Shown piece after piece: positions 27,315 through 38,072 of a stretch of 64,000 nt of DNA; positions within the stretch are counted from its first letter, which is position 1; every line of letters begins with the position of its first letter. The notes below the pieces were generated by a model, which saw nothing but the letters and a program-made list of their open reading frames with translations, did not search any database and had not been told where the DNA came from. The DNA lies in the NCBI GenBank assembly GCA_963719345.1, contig CAVRCA010000006.1:104744-168743 (forward strand). The letters are read 5' to 3'. Source of the DNA: CAVRCA01 sp963719345 (GTDB lineage Bacteria; Pseudomonadota; Alphaproteobacteria; Acetobacterales; Acetobacteraceae). The translations under genes were made by a program, and so were the position numbers.

Positions 27315-27473
27315 ATGGATTTTGGCATGGGCCCGGACGAAATCATAGAGTTCCTCTCCGAACGCAAGCTGCTGGAGGCGGATGAGGTTCTGGATCTTAC
27401 CCTGCGGGAGCTTTACCTGATGCTCGATTATTTTTGCGGAGTTCGGCCCAGGGAGCACCGCCCGCTCGGCTGA
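27315..27473 (+). CDS. Small hypothetical protein
   Basis: A 52-residue acidic ORF, MDFGMGPDEIIEFLSERKL and onward, with a regular amphipathic pattern (DEVLDLTLRELYLMLDYF) and base composition less GC-rich than its neighbours. It lies between the thiolase and the amidohydrolase on the opposite strand. No clear ribosome binding site or family; it could be real because the composition is strongly protein-like, but confidence is moderate to low. Confidence 0.4.
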   Translation: MDFGMGPDEIIEFLSERKLLEADEVLDLTLRELYLMLDYFCGVRPREHRPLG

Positions 27474-27524
27474 TCCCGCACCGCCCCGTGGCCTCGCGCC
27501 ATCGCTGGGCGCCGGGAACCGGCA

Positions 27525-27562
27525 GGATCGGCGAGAGGGGGGGTTTCGAACCCACGTTATTG
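27525..27562 (-). other. tRNA-Ser 3'-end-like fragment
   Basis: Read on the minus strand, this piece gives GTGGGTTCGAAACCC (T-arm) then CCCCTCTCGCC, which looks like the 3' end of a serine tRNA. The T-stem contains a mismatch, and no D-arm or anticodon arm could be folded upstream, so it is not a working tRNA. Such 3' fragments are typical of attachment sites left when an element integrates into a tRNA gene. No integrase is visible nearby. It may also be chance. Confidence 0.3.
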
Positions 27563-27752
27563 GCGTCTGTCGATTTGCGCTTCGAAATAGGCGCTGAGCC
27601 TCGACGTCTTCGGCACGCTCACTCCCTCCAGCCGGGGCCAGTCTCTCCCGTTTTGCCGTGGTCCGAAGAACCAGGGCCGGTCACGGACGGTCGGCTCGGT
27701 CGGGAGAGCTCCGCCGGTCAGGTATTCTCACGAACTGCACCGCGCCAGTGCG

Positions 27753-28922
27753 TCAGCCCAGGCTGAAGACCTCGATCGCGGTCTTGCCCAGGATCTTCTG
27801 CGCGTTCTCGACGCTGGTTGCGTCGAACACCGCCTGAATGGCGCTGCGGGTATAGCCGAATGTCGACTCCTGATGCGGATAATCCGAGGACCACATCACG
27901 CGATCGGGGCCGATACGGTGAAGCAGTTCCAGCCCCGCAGGATCGGTCATGAACGTCGCGTAGCAATTATTGAACCAATACCAGCTCGGTGCGTGCGCGA
28001 GCTTGGGGTTCATCACGGTGGGGAACGAATTGTAGATCATGTCGGCGTCGTGCAGCATCGACGCGACCCAGCTTATCCCGCCCTCGACGAAGACGACCTT
28101 CAGCTTGGGAAAACGATCGAACACGCCGCCGAAGGTCAGCGGACCCCAGATCTGGCGAAATCCCTGCATCTGCACGAGCACGGCGGAACCCGCAGCGCCC
28201 GGCGAGCTGGTCAGGAAGTTCTCGCCGATATGGAAGCAGAGCGGGATGCCGAACTCGGCAATCGCGTCCCATAACGGATCCATTTTAGCGTCGTTGTAGT
28301 AGATGGGATCGCCGTTGACGTCGTTGCCCGGCTTGATCGGGATCATCAGCGCGTGGGCGCCAAGCTCCTGGCAGCGCGTAACCGACGTCTTGGCCTGCGC
28401 GGGATCCCAGTAGTTCGGCACCATCACGGGATAGAGGCGGCCGTTGCCCATCGCGCACATCCCGCCGATGTGCTCGTTATAGGCTGAGAACGTCTCCGCC
28501 CGGTCCATCAGCTTGCCGAGGATGAACAGGCTAAACAGCCGCTGCGGAAAGATCAGCTCCTTCTCCACCCCTTCGACATCGAGATCGGCAAGACGGGACT
28601 CGAGGCTGGTGAGGCCGGAATTGCACTCCATCGCCATGCAGAGCGCTGCCGCATCGAATTCTCGGCCGGGCCGCTTGCCCACCTCCTCGCCGGCAACCGT
28701 GAGATGATAGCCGCCGTCGCGGAACTCCATCCGCGGCGCTCGGTGCTTCAGATGCTCGGGGAAGCGGTCCACCCAACAATCCGTCTCCAGCATGTGGCTA
28801 TCGGCCGAGACGATGATGGTTCCTTCAGGCCATGCGCGGGTTCCAGCCTGCGCCGTGCGGGACGGCGAGAGCGGAATGTCGACCATTTCAGGAATCTCGA
28901 GAACAAAATCGTTCATTGCCAC
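27753..28922 (-). CDS. Amidohydrolase family protein
   Basis: A 389-residue amidohydrolase-2 (ACMSD/isatin-hydrolase-like TIM barrel). The metal-binding pattern appears as SADSHMLE (about 39-46), a central CFHIGEN, and SSDYPHQES (about 342-350). Relatives decarboxylate or hydrolyse ring-cleavage products and often sit with thiolase/DUF35 genes in side-chain degradation clusters, as here. The substrate is unknown. The strand matches the thiolase pair, but a 540-bp gap, with the small ORF and the tRNA-like fragment, separates them. Confidence 0.85.
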   Translation of the reverse strand: MAMNDFVLEIPEMVDIPLSPSRTAQAGTRAWPEGTIIVSADSHMLETDCWVDRFPEHLKHRAPRMEFRDGGYHLTVAGEEVGKRPGREFDAAALCMAMECNSGLTSLESRLADLDVEGVEKELIFPQRLFSLFILGKLMDRAETFSAYNEHIGGMCAMGNGRLYPVMVPNYWDPAQAKTSVTRCQELGAHALMIPIKPGNDVNGDPIYYNDAKMDPLWDAIAEFGIPLCFHIGENFLTSSPGAAGSAVLVQMQGFRQIWGPLTFGGVFDRFPKLKVVFVEGGISWVASMLHDADMIYNSFPTVMNPKLAHAPSWYWFNNCYATFMTDPAGLELLHRIGPDRVMWSSDYPHQESTFGYTRSAIQAVFDATSVENAQKILGKTAIEVFSLG

Positions 28923-29006
28923 TGCTCCCTGCAGGCTGCAATCAAACCCGGACCTGACGCCCGGACGCAGCCGAACTTCAGCTGCGTCCGAACGCCTCGT
29001 CCCAGG

Positions 29007-31191
<2,185 letters not shown>

Positions 31192-31504
31192 ACTTCTCTC
31201 CAGTCATGGCTGCGTTGATTGGCCCGTCCGCGAGTGGGACCGTGATGCCTACGGAAAATGATCCGATTTGACGGATCACTACGATGAACTCCTTGCCGGG
31301 CGAGCGGCAACAGCGGACCGACGGTGAGGCTGTACCGGGTGATGACGACCGGCGCGCTGGCGCTCGTGGTCGAGCCTTGATTCCGCCGTTGCTCCCTGGG
31401 GTGGTCTTATCCCCACACGCTAGCGGTATGCCGGTGATAAAAAAAGCCCCACAATGCAAAAGGATGCGATAGACGCCGTCTATGACGATTCCCCAACCGA
31501 CCCG
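31192..31504. promoter_or_regulatory. katG-oxyR divergent control region
   Basis: About 310 bases between the divergent katG and oxyR starts hold no gene. The oxyR-proximal end contains the OxyR-type site listed separately. Promoter boxes could not be assigned with confidence. Confidence 0.5.
31469..31483. promoter_or_regulatory. OxyR-type half-site ATAG-N7-CTAT
   Basis: ATAGACGCCGTCTAT is a perfect 7-base inverted repeat around one base and matches the OxyR element ATAG-N7-CTAT exactly. A full OxyR operator has two such units; the second, expected 7 bases away, is not evident on either side. It lies 21 bp before the oxyR ATG at 31505, a typical autoregulatory position. Its placement also argues against the upstream in-frame start at 31454. 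Confidence 0.65.
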
Positions 31505-32455
31505 ATGAACCTCCGCGACCTCGCCTATCTGTTGGCCGTGGTCGAGCACGAGCATTTCGGCCGCGCCGCCAAGGCCTGCGGCATCAGCCAGCCGACGCTT
31601 TCGGTGCAGGTCCGCAAGCTTGAGGACCTGCTCGGCGTCGAGCTGTTCGAGCGTACCAGCAAGACGGTGGTGCCGACGGCCGCTTGCCAGCAGCTGATCG
31701 GCCACGCCCGAGCCGCATTGACAGAGGCCGAGGCGGTCCTCGCGGTCGCGCGCACCCTGCGCGACCCTTTGGCCGGACGCTTCCGACTCGGCATCATCCC
31801 GACGCTCGCGCCCTACCTGCTGCCGCTGGTTTTCGCGCCGCTGCGCGAGGCGCTGCCCGCGCTCGAACTAGAGCCGTGGGAAGACCAGACCACGGCGCTG
31901 CTCGAGCGGCTGCGCGCGCATGAGCTGGATGCCGCCCTGCTGGGGACCCAGGTGGACGGGACGGACCTGGCGAGCCGCCCGCTCTTTACCGAGCCCTTCC
32001 TCGCGGCGCTGCCGCCCGAACATCCGCTCGCCGGGCGCGAGGTGGTGACGGAGGCGGACATGGCGCGTGACATCCTGGTCCTGGCCGATGGGCATTGCCT
32101 GCGCGATCAGGCGCTGGCGGCCTGCGGTCACGGCGGGGCGCTCGGCGGCGCGCTGCGCGCGGCGAGCCTCTCGACGCTGCTCAACATGGTTGCAGCCGGC
32201 TACGGAACGACGCTGATACCGGGGCTCGCGGCCGGGGCGGCCCAGGATGCGGGGATTGTCCTGCGACCTCTGGCGGCACAGGCGGGGCGGACGGTGCGCA
32301 TTGCCTGGCGGGCGCGCTTTCCCCGGCGCGCGGCGGTGGAGGCGGTCGCCAAAGTCATCGCCACACGCCTGCGCGGCTTCGCGCAGACGGCGGCGGCGGT
32401 CGACCCGGTGCCTCATGCGCCCCTCAATTCCGTGCGACAAGGAACGGCCGGTTGA
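31505..32455 (+). CDS. oxyR: Peroxide-sensing LysR regulator OxyR
   Basis: A 316-residue LysR-type regulator. The N-terminal winged helix includes FGRAAKACGISQPTLSVQVRKLEDLLG. The ligand domain keeps the OxyR redox pair: Cys198 in GHCLRDQ and Cys207 in AACGHGG, separated by eight residues as in the E. coli protein, which form a disulfide on peroxide. The start at 31505 (MNLRDLAYLL) leaves the OxyR site upstream untranslated. It should activate katG. Its 3' end overlaps the convergent dehydrogenase gene by 32 bp. Confidence 0.95.
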   Translation: MNLRDLAYLLAVVEHEHFGRAAKACGISQPTLSVQVRKLEDLLGVELFERTSKTVVPTAACQQLIGHARAALTEAEAVLAVARTLRDPLAGRFRLGIIPTLAPYLLPLVFAPLREALPALELEPWEDQTTALLERLRAHELDAALLGTQVDGTDLASRPLFTEPFLAALPPEHPLAGREVVTEADMARDILVLADGHCLRDQALAACGHGGALGGALRAASLSTLLNMVAAGYGTTLIPGLAAGAAQDAGIVLRPLAAQAGRTVRIAWRARFPRRAAVEAVAKVIATRLRGFAQTAAAVDPVPHAPLNSVRQGTAG

Positions 32456-33425
32456 CGCAGTTCTCAAGCCGCCCGTCGCGCAGGAAGCGCGCCGCCGTGC
32501 GCGCGGAGAAGGCGCGGTTGTCGCGCATGCTCTCGGGTGTGTAGAAGGCCGAGTGCGGGGTCAGCACCAAGCGGTGGCGGATCCAGTCCTCATTGCGCTG
32601 CCAGGCGGCAATCAGGCGCGACTGTGGATTGGCCGGCTCTTCCGGCAGCACGTCGAGCCCGGCCGCAAGCACGGTGCCGTCCTTCATCGCGTCGTAGAGC
32701 GCATCGATGTCGACGATCGGACCGCGGGCCGTGTTGATCAGGATCATCCCACGTTTCGCGGCGGCGAAGGCATCAGCCCCGATCAGATTGCGCGTCTCCG
32801 CGGTGAGCGGCGCGTGGATGCTGACGAAATCGCACTGGCCCATAAGCGCAGCCAGCGAGTCGGCGCGGCGAACGCCGATCGCGAGTTCGTAGCCGCTCGG
32901 CTGGTAGGGATCGTAGAAGACGACGTCCATATCGAAGGCTTTTGCCCGCCGGGCCGCGGCGGTGCCGATACGACCCATGCCGACGACGCCGAACGTGCAG
33001 ACCGACAGCCGACGGCCGAACGGGTTGTGTGCGGGGCGCCAGTTGGCCCTGAGATCGGCCCGCAACTGGGCGTCATGATAGGCGATGCTCTTGGCCAGCG
33101 TCATCATCAGAGCGATGGCGTGGTCGGCGACCTCGCGCGTGCCGTAGTCCGGCGTATTGCAGACGGCGATGCCCTTCTTGCCGAAACGCTCGAGGTCGAC
33201 GTCGTCGTAGCCGACTCCCAGCTTCACGAAAATGCGGCACTTGTGCAGCTTGTCGATATACTGGGGCGGACAGGAACCAACGATGGCGTCGGCATTGGCC
33301 CATTGCTCGTCCGTCACATCCGAGAAGTTGGCGCAGAGTTCGGTCTCGAAGCCTGGTCCCACCGCATCGGGGACGACCTCCACGAATTCGGCTGGAATGT
33401 TTGGCCAAAGAATGCGCATCGCCAT
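32424..33425 (-). CDS. D-2-hydroxyacid dehydrogenase
   Basis: A 333-residue NAD(P)-dependent D-isomer-specific 2-hydroxyacid dehydrogenase. The nucleotide-binding motif is GVVGMGRIG (about residues 151-159). The catalytic trio is an Arg in NTARGPIVD, a Glu in LPEEPAN and a His in LTPHSAF. It interconverts a 2-oxoacid and its D-2-hydroxyacid; glycerate/phosphoglycerate-like or longer substrates are possible. The ATG at 33425 gives the usual length. It is divergent from the L-type dehydrogenase operon, so one regulated region may serve both stereoisomers. Confidence 0.9.
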   Translation of the reverse strand: MAMRILWPNIPAEFVEVVPDAVGPGFETELCANFSDVTDEQWANADAIVGSCPPQYIDKLHKCRIFVKLGVGYDDVDLERFGKKGIAVCNTPDYGTREVADHAIALMMTLAKSIAYHDAQLRADLRANWRPAHNPFGRRLSVCTFGVVGMGRIGTAAARRAKAFDMDVVFYDPYQPSGYELAIGVRRADSLAALMGQCDFVSIHAPLTAETRNLIGADAFAAAKRGMILINTARGPIVDIDALYDAMKDGTVLAAGLDVLPEEPANPQSRLIAAWQRNEDWIRHRLVLTPHSAFYTPESMRDNRAFSARTAARFLRDGRLENCVNRPFLVARN

Positions 33426-33611
33426 GTCGTTTCCTCGTCGCTCGCTGTTGCGCTCATACTGCCACGACGTCGCGCGGCCGCCTATGCAGCCCGGGACGCC
33501 GGCATGGCGGTCCGTGGACCTGCCGATCCCCTGGCACGCTTCCAGGCTGCGGAGATAGACAAGGGTTGCGATCTCGCGGCACGCTGGGCCGGCAAAATCG
33601 AGGGTTGGGGG

Positions 33612-34643
33612 ATGACCGAGGGGCCCGACAAAGACCGCATCCGGTTGACGGTTGCCGACGCGCGGGCACTCGGTGAGGCAGCGATGCGCGGCGCTGGGTT
33701 TGACGACGATGATGCGCGCATCCTGACGGATCATGTGTTGGACGCGGCATTGTGTGGTTACGAGTATTCCGGCCTCCCGAAGCTTCTGAACGTCGTCGAC
33801 TACCCGGAATTCCGGTTGCCGCGGCGGTCCGTCAGCGTGGTGCGCGAGACGGGAGCGACGGCCTTGCTCGATGGCGGCAATACGACGGGCATGGTCGCGG
33901 CCTATCGCGCCGCCGAGGCCACGATCCTGCGCGCGCAAGCACATGGCCTCGCCATCGTCTGCCTCGGCAACACCTGGATGACCGGACGCAGCGCCTATTA
34001 CTGCGAAATGATCGCCCGCGCCGGCCTGGTGGTGATCCACACGGTGGCGGCGCCGCCCTTGGTGGCCCCCTTCGGCGGCGCCCGGTCTGCGCTTGGCACG
34101 AACCCGATTGCCTTCGGATTTCCGACGGATGGTGATCCGCTTGTCATCGACATGGGGACATCGGCGTTCATGGCGACCGACCTGCAGTTCCGGGCCCGTC
34201 TCGGGACGCCGATCCCTGAAGGCGTCGCGCTTGGGCCGGATGGCCAGCCAACAACGGACGCAACCGTCGCCCAGCAAGGCACGCTGCTTCCCTTCGGCGG
34301 CCCGGATGGTGGTTACAAGGGCTTCGGGCTTGCCTTGGCCATGGATGCACTGGGCGCCTTGGCCGCCGGGACGCGGCCGGCGGACGCGACGAGCGGCTAT
34401 GTCTTCATCGCCTTCAAGCCGGACCTGTTTCTGCCAGCTGACGCGTTTCGGCGCGATGTCAGCAAGCGGATCGAAATGATCAAAGCCACGCCGCGACAGC
34501 CGGGGATCGAGGAGATCCGCATTCCGGGAGAGCGCAGCCAGGCGACACGCGGGCGTCTTGCGCGCGAAGGGATCGAGATCGATCGGAAGATCCACACTGC
34601 GCTGGAACGTCTTGCCGGAGGAGAACTCGATCACGGCGGTTGA
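33612..34643 (+). CDS. Malate/L-lactate-type dehydrogenase (Ldh2 family)
   Basis: A 343-residue NAD(P)-dependent oxidoreductase of the malate/L-sulfolactate/ureidoglycolate dehydrogenase family. Hallmarks are LVAPFGGARSALGTNPIAFGFP, VIDMGTSAF, PIPEGVALGPDGQPTTD and GGYKGFGLALAMD. It should oxidise an L-2-hydroxyacid to the 2-oxoacid, complementing the D-specific enzyme on the opposite strand. The long open frame upstream overlaps other genes; the ATG at 33612 has GGGTTGGGG before it and gives normal length. It is the first gene of a set with the acyl-CoA ligase and the ThDP enzyme. Confidence 0.87.
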   Translation: MTEGPDKDRIRLTVADARALGEAAMRGAGFDDDDARILTDHVLDAALCGYEYSGLPKLLNVVDYPEFRLPRRSVSVVRETGATALLDGGNTTGMVAAYRAAEATILRAQAHGLAIVCLGNTWMTGRSAYYCEMIARAGLVVIHTVAAPPLVAPFGGARSALGTNPIAFGFPTDGDPLVIDMGTSAFMATDLQFRARLGTPIPEGVALGPDGQPTTDATVAQQGTLLPFGGPDGGYKGFGLALAMDALGALAAGTRPADATSGYVFIAFKPDLFLPADAFRRDVSKRIEMIKATPRQPGIEEIRIPGERSQATRGRLAREGIEIDRKIHTALERLAGGELDHGG

Positions 34644-34687
34644 AGAGACCACGCCGCCTGAGCGGTCGATGCCGAGAGGAGAGGGCT

Positions 34688-36241
34688 GTGAAGGACGTGC
34701 TTAGCCTAGGGCAGATGCTGTCGGTGCACGCCCGCTTGGCCGGAGACAGGGTGGGCGCCCGCGACCTGAGCCGGTCGATGACTTTTGCGCTTTGGAACGA
34801 CCGGTCCTGCCGCCTTGCCAACGCGCTCCTCGGCCTCGGGCTGGGCAAAGGCGACCGCTTTGCCGTGCTCGCCTACAACTCTCTCGAATGGCTCGAAATC
34901 TACGCGGCCGCCGCGAAGGCCGGCCTGGTGGTGGTGCCGATCAACTTCCGCCTCGTCGGTCACGAGATACGCTACATCGTGGAGAACGCGGAAGCGTCGG
35001 CGCTGATCGTGCAGGACGAGCTTCTAGGCGCGGTCGAAGCCATCCATGCCGACCTGCCGGTGCCGTCCGCGAACTACATCCACTTCGGCGACCGACCCTG
35101 CCCTGCCGGCTACCGCGACTATGAGGCGTTGCTGGGCGCCGCCAGTGGCCGCGAGCCCGATCTCCCGGTCCACCCTTCCGATCCGTGGACCCTGATGTAC
35201 ACCTCGGGGACAACCGGCAACCCGAAAGGCGTGCTTCGCAGCAACCGGAGCGGCGCCCTCCTGTCGCTGGTCACCGAGATTGAGCTCGGCATCCACCGCC
35301 GGGATGGGGCGCTGCTCGTCATGCCCTTGTGCCACGCGAACTCGCTCAATTTCCTTGGCGCGTTCAGCTACTGCGGGGCGGTCACGTCGGTCTATTCGCG
35401 CAAGAGCTTTGATCCTGAGGATTGCGTCCGCGCGCTCGCGGAAAGTGGCTCGACCTTCACCTCGCTCGTGCCGACCCATTATATCATGATGCTGGGGCTG
35501 CCCGCCTCGGCGCGGGACCGCTACGACCTCAGCCGGGTCACCAGGCTGTTGATCTCGTCTGCCCCGGCGCGTCAGGACACCAAACGCGACGTCATGGCGA
35601 TGTTTCGCAATTCCGGCCTCTACGAACTATACGGTGCGACCGAGGTTGGATGGGCCACCATGCTCCATCCGCACGAGCAGGACACGAAGCTGGGCTCGGT
35701 CGGGCGCGAATGCATCGGTTCGGCGCCGATAAGGCTGCTGGACGAGCAAGGCTTGGAGGTCCCCGACGGCGAGGCCGGCGAACTCTATTGCGCCACGCCC
35801 TACACCTTCGACCGGTATTGGAAGATGCCCGAGCAGACCGCGGCAGCCTTCAACGGCGAGCACTGCACGGTAGGCGACATGGCGCGCCGGGACGAGGACG
35901 GCTACATCCACCTGGTCGACCGTAAGAGCAACATGATCATCTCGGGCGGCGAAAACATCTACCCCTCCGAGGTCGAGGCGGCCCTGGGCGCGCATCCGTC
36001 CGTCAGCGATATTGCCGTAGTCGGGTTGCCCGACGAGAAGTGGGGCGAGCGCGTCCATGCCGCCGTCGTGCTGCGCGACGGCGCGGCAGCCAGCGAAGAC
36101 GAGCTGCTCCGATGGAGCCGGGAGCGACTGGCCGGCTACAAACGGCCGCGCGCGATCTCGTTCTTGAGGGAAGAAGAAATGCCCCGCAACGCGACCGGCA
36201 AGGTGCTGCACCGGGTCCTGAAGGCGAAACTGCAGGCGTGA
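34688..36241 (+). CDS. Acyl-CoA ligase (ANL superfamily)
   Basis: A 517-residue AMP-forming acyl-CoA synthetase. The P-loop is YTSGTTGNPKGVLRS (about 175-189), with YELYGATE near 317, a GDMARRDEDGYIHLVDRKSNMIISGGENI hinge region, and the catalytic Lys in ATGKVLHR. The GTG start at 34688 follows a strong GAGAGGAGAGGG; the longer frame to 34640 overlaps the upstream gene. The acid activated is not evident. With the dehydrogenases and ThDP enzyme it may make a 2-hydroxyacyl-CoA or oxalyl-CoA. Confidence 0.9.
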   Translation: MKDVLSLGQMLSVHARLAGDRVGARDLSRSMTFALWNDRSCRLANALLGLGLGKGDRFAVLAYNSLEWLEIYAAAAKAGLVVVPINFRLVGHEIRYIVENAEASALIVQDELLGAVEAIHADLPVPSANYIHFGDRPCPAGYRDYEALLGAASGREPDLPVHPSDPWTLMYTSGTTGNPKGVLRSNRSGALLSLVTEIELGIHRRDGALLVMPLCHANSLNFLGAFSYCGAVTSVYSRKSFDPEDCVRALAESGSTFTSLVPTHYIMMLGLPASARDRYDLSRVTRLLISSAPARQDTKRDVMAMFRNSGLYELYGATEVGWATMLHPHEQDTKLGSVGRECIGSAPIRLLDEQGLEVPDGEAGELYCATPYTFDRYWKMPEQTAAAFNGEHCTVGDMARRDEDGYIHLVDRKSNMIISGGENIYPSEVEAALGAHPSVSDIAVVGLPDEKWGERVHAAVVLRDGAAASEDELLRWSRERLAGYKRPRAISFLREEEMPRNATGKVLHRVLKAKLQA

Positions 36242-36302
36242 CCGGCAACGGCCCGCACGGGCCTGAGCTTGCACGCTTCCCGGGTGGAGGGAAACGGGGG
36301 CG

Positions 36303-38015
36303 ATGAAAGCATCACCTGACAGCGTCGCGGACCTGGTTGCGCGCGTGTTGAAGGCGCGCGGAGTCACCCGCGTGTTCGCATTGTGCGGCGGGCACATCAT
36401 GCCGATCTGGATGCGCCTCGACGCGCACGGCATCGGCATCGTGGACGTGCGCGACGAGCGCGCGGCGGTCCATATGGCACAGGCCCACGCCGAGTTGACG
36501 GGCGAACTCGGCGTTTCGCTGGTCACCGCCGGCCCTGGCGTCACCAACGCCATGACGGGGATCGCCAACGCGCACGTGTCGCGCGTTCCGGTGCTGGTCA
36601 TTTCGGGAACGAGTCCGCGCGCCCAGGAAAACCGCGGCGGCTTGCAGGATCTCGACCACACGCGCCTGGTGGGTTCGATCACCCGCTACGCGCGTACGGT
36701 GCGCGAGCCGGCGCTGGCGCTTGCCGAGCTGGACGAGGCGATCGCCCGGGCATTTGGCGAGGGCGGCGAGCCCGGGCCCGCTTATATTGACTTCCCGACC
36801 GATACGCTGCGCGGGATCGTGCCAGAACCGTTGCAGCTCGACGAGCACATCCGCGCCAAACCCCGGCCGGTCCTGCTGCCCGATCCGGCGCAGATCGCCG
36901 CCGCCGTCGATCTCCTATGGAGCGCCAAGCGCGTGCTGGTGATATCCGGGCGAGGTGCGCGCGGCGCCGGGCCCGAACTCGTGACGCTGCTGGACCGGCT
37001 GGGTGCGGCGTACCTGGATACGGGCGAAAGCCGCGGCCTCGTCCCCGACTCGCACCCTTCGGTTGTCGGGGCGATGCGGGGCGCGGTGATGGGTGATGCC
37101 GATGTCGTGCTGACGGTCGGCCGACGCCTCGACTTCCAGCTGGCTTACGGCTCGCCCGCGGTCTTCGGCGGTGCAAAGTTCGTGCGCATCGCCGACATCG
37201 CGGCGGAGTTGCGGGACAACCGGCGCGGTGCGGCGGAAATCCTGGCGACGTCCAAGGAGGCTTTGCGCGCGCTGATCGAACTTGCCGGCAACCGGCTTCC
37301 CGCGGTCGACCGGGATTGGGCGGCGAAGCTTCGAGCCGGGCATGAGGAGCGGGCGCGCAAGCTCCGGCAATCGATGGCGAACGCCCAACCGGGTCGCGAT
37401 GGACGGCTGCATCCAAACCGGGTGCTCGCCGCGCTGCAGGACGCGATCGGCCCCGACGCCATCGTCATCACAGACGGCGGCGACTTCCTCAGCTTTGCGC
37501 GCATCGGGCTCTCCGCGCCGGCAATGCTCGATCCTGGACCGTTCGGGTGCATCGGTGTGGGCGTCCCGTATGGGATCGCGGCGAGCCTCGCGTTCCCGGA
37601 TCGCACGGTCCTTGTCGCGACCGGAGACGGCGCGTTCGGCTTCAACGCGATCGAGCTTGACACCGCGGCGCGGCACCGGGCGCCCGTCCTGATCGTGGTG
37701 GCGAACAACGGGGCGTGGCAGATCGAGGTGCACGACCAATCGGTGACGCATGGCAAGGTGGTCGGCACACGGCTGCAGTTCAGCGACCATGCGGCGATGG
37801 CGCGGGCTTTCGGCATGCATGGCGAGCGCGTGGAAACGGAGGAGCAGCTCGGCCCGGCGATCACCCGCGCGCTGGCAAACCGACCGGCGCTGCTGGATGT
37901 GGTGGTTACGCCGGAAGCCGTGTCGTCCGATGCGAAAACCGGCCTCGCCTGGGTGCCAGACCTGCAGCCGCTCGCGGCGTGGGACGAAGCGGAGCGCAAA
38001 TGGCGTCGCGGCTGA
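36303..38015 (+). CDS. ThDP-dependent enzyme (acetolactate synthase/2-hydroxyacyl-CoA lyase-like)
   Basis: A 570-residue thiamine diphosphate enzyme with the three-domain layout of acetolactate synthase, oxalyl-CoA decarboxylase and 2-hydroxyacyl-CoA lyase. The catalytic Glu lies in VRDERAAVHMA (about residue 50). The ThDP/Mg motif is GDGAFGFN through NNG. I see no sequence that separates ALS from the CoA-lyase type. The preceding acyl-CoA ligase, 61 bp upstream, and the two 2-hydroxyacid dehydrogenases make a CoA-ester C-C lyase or decarboxylase more likely than branched-chain biosynthesis. Cytosolic. Confidence 0.85.
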   Translation: MKASPDSVADLVARVLKARGVTRVFALCGGHIMPIWMRLDAHGIGIVDVRDERAAVHMAQAHAELTGELGVSLVTAGPGVTNAMTGIANAHVSRVPVLVISGTSPRAQENRGGLQDLDHTRLVGSITRYARTVREPALALAELDEAIARAFGEGGEPGPAYIDFPTDTLRGIVPEPLQLDEHIRAKPRPVLLPDPAQIAAAVDLLWSAKRVLVISGRGARGAGPELVTLLDRLGAAYLDTGESRGLVPDSHPSVVGAMRGAVMGDADVVLTVGRRLDFQLAYGSPAVFGGAKFVRIADIAAELRDNRRGAAEILATSKEALRALIELAGNRLPAVDRDWAAKLRAGHEERARKLRQSMANAQPGRDGRLHPNRVLAALQDAIGPDAIVITDGGDFLSFARIGLSAPAMLDPGPFGCIGVGVPYGIAASLAFPDRTVLVATGDGAFGFNAIELDTAARHRAPVLIVVANNGAWQIEVHDQSVTHGKVVGTRLQFSDHAAMARAFGMHGERVETEEQLGPAITRALANRPALLDVVVTPEAVSSDAKTGLAWVPDLQPLAAWDEAERKWRRG

Positions 38016-38072
38016 ACCGCGGCCTCAGACTTCGGCCGTTGGAGGGGACCTGTTTCCCGCGACCTAGCCGGA

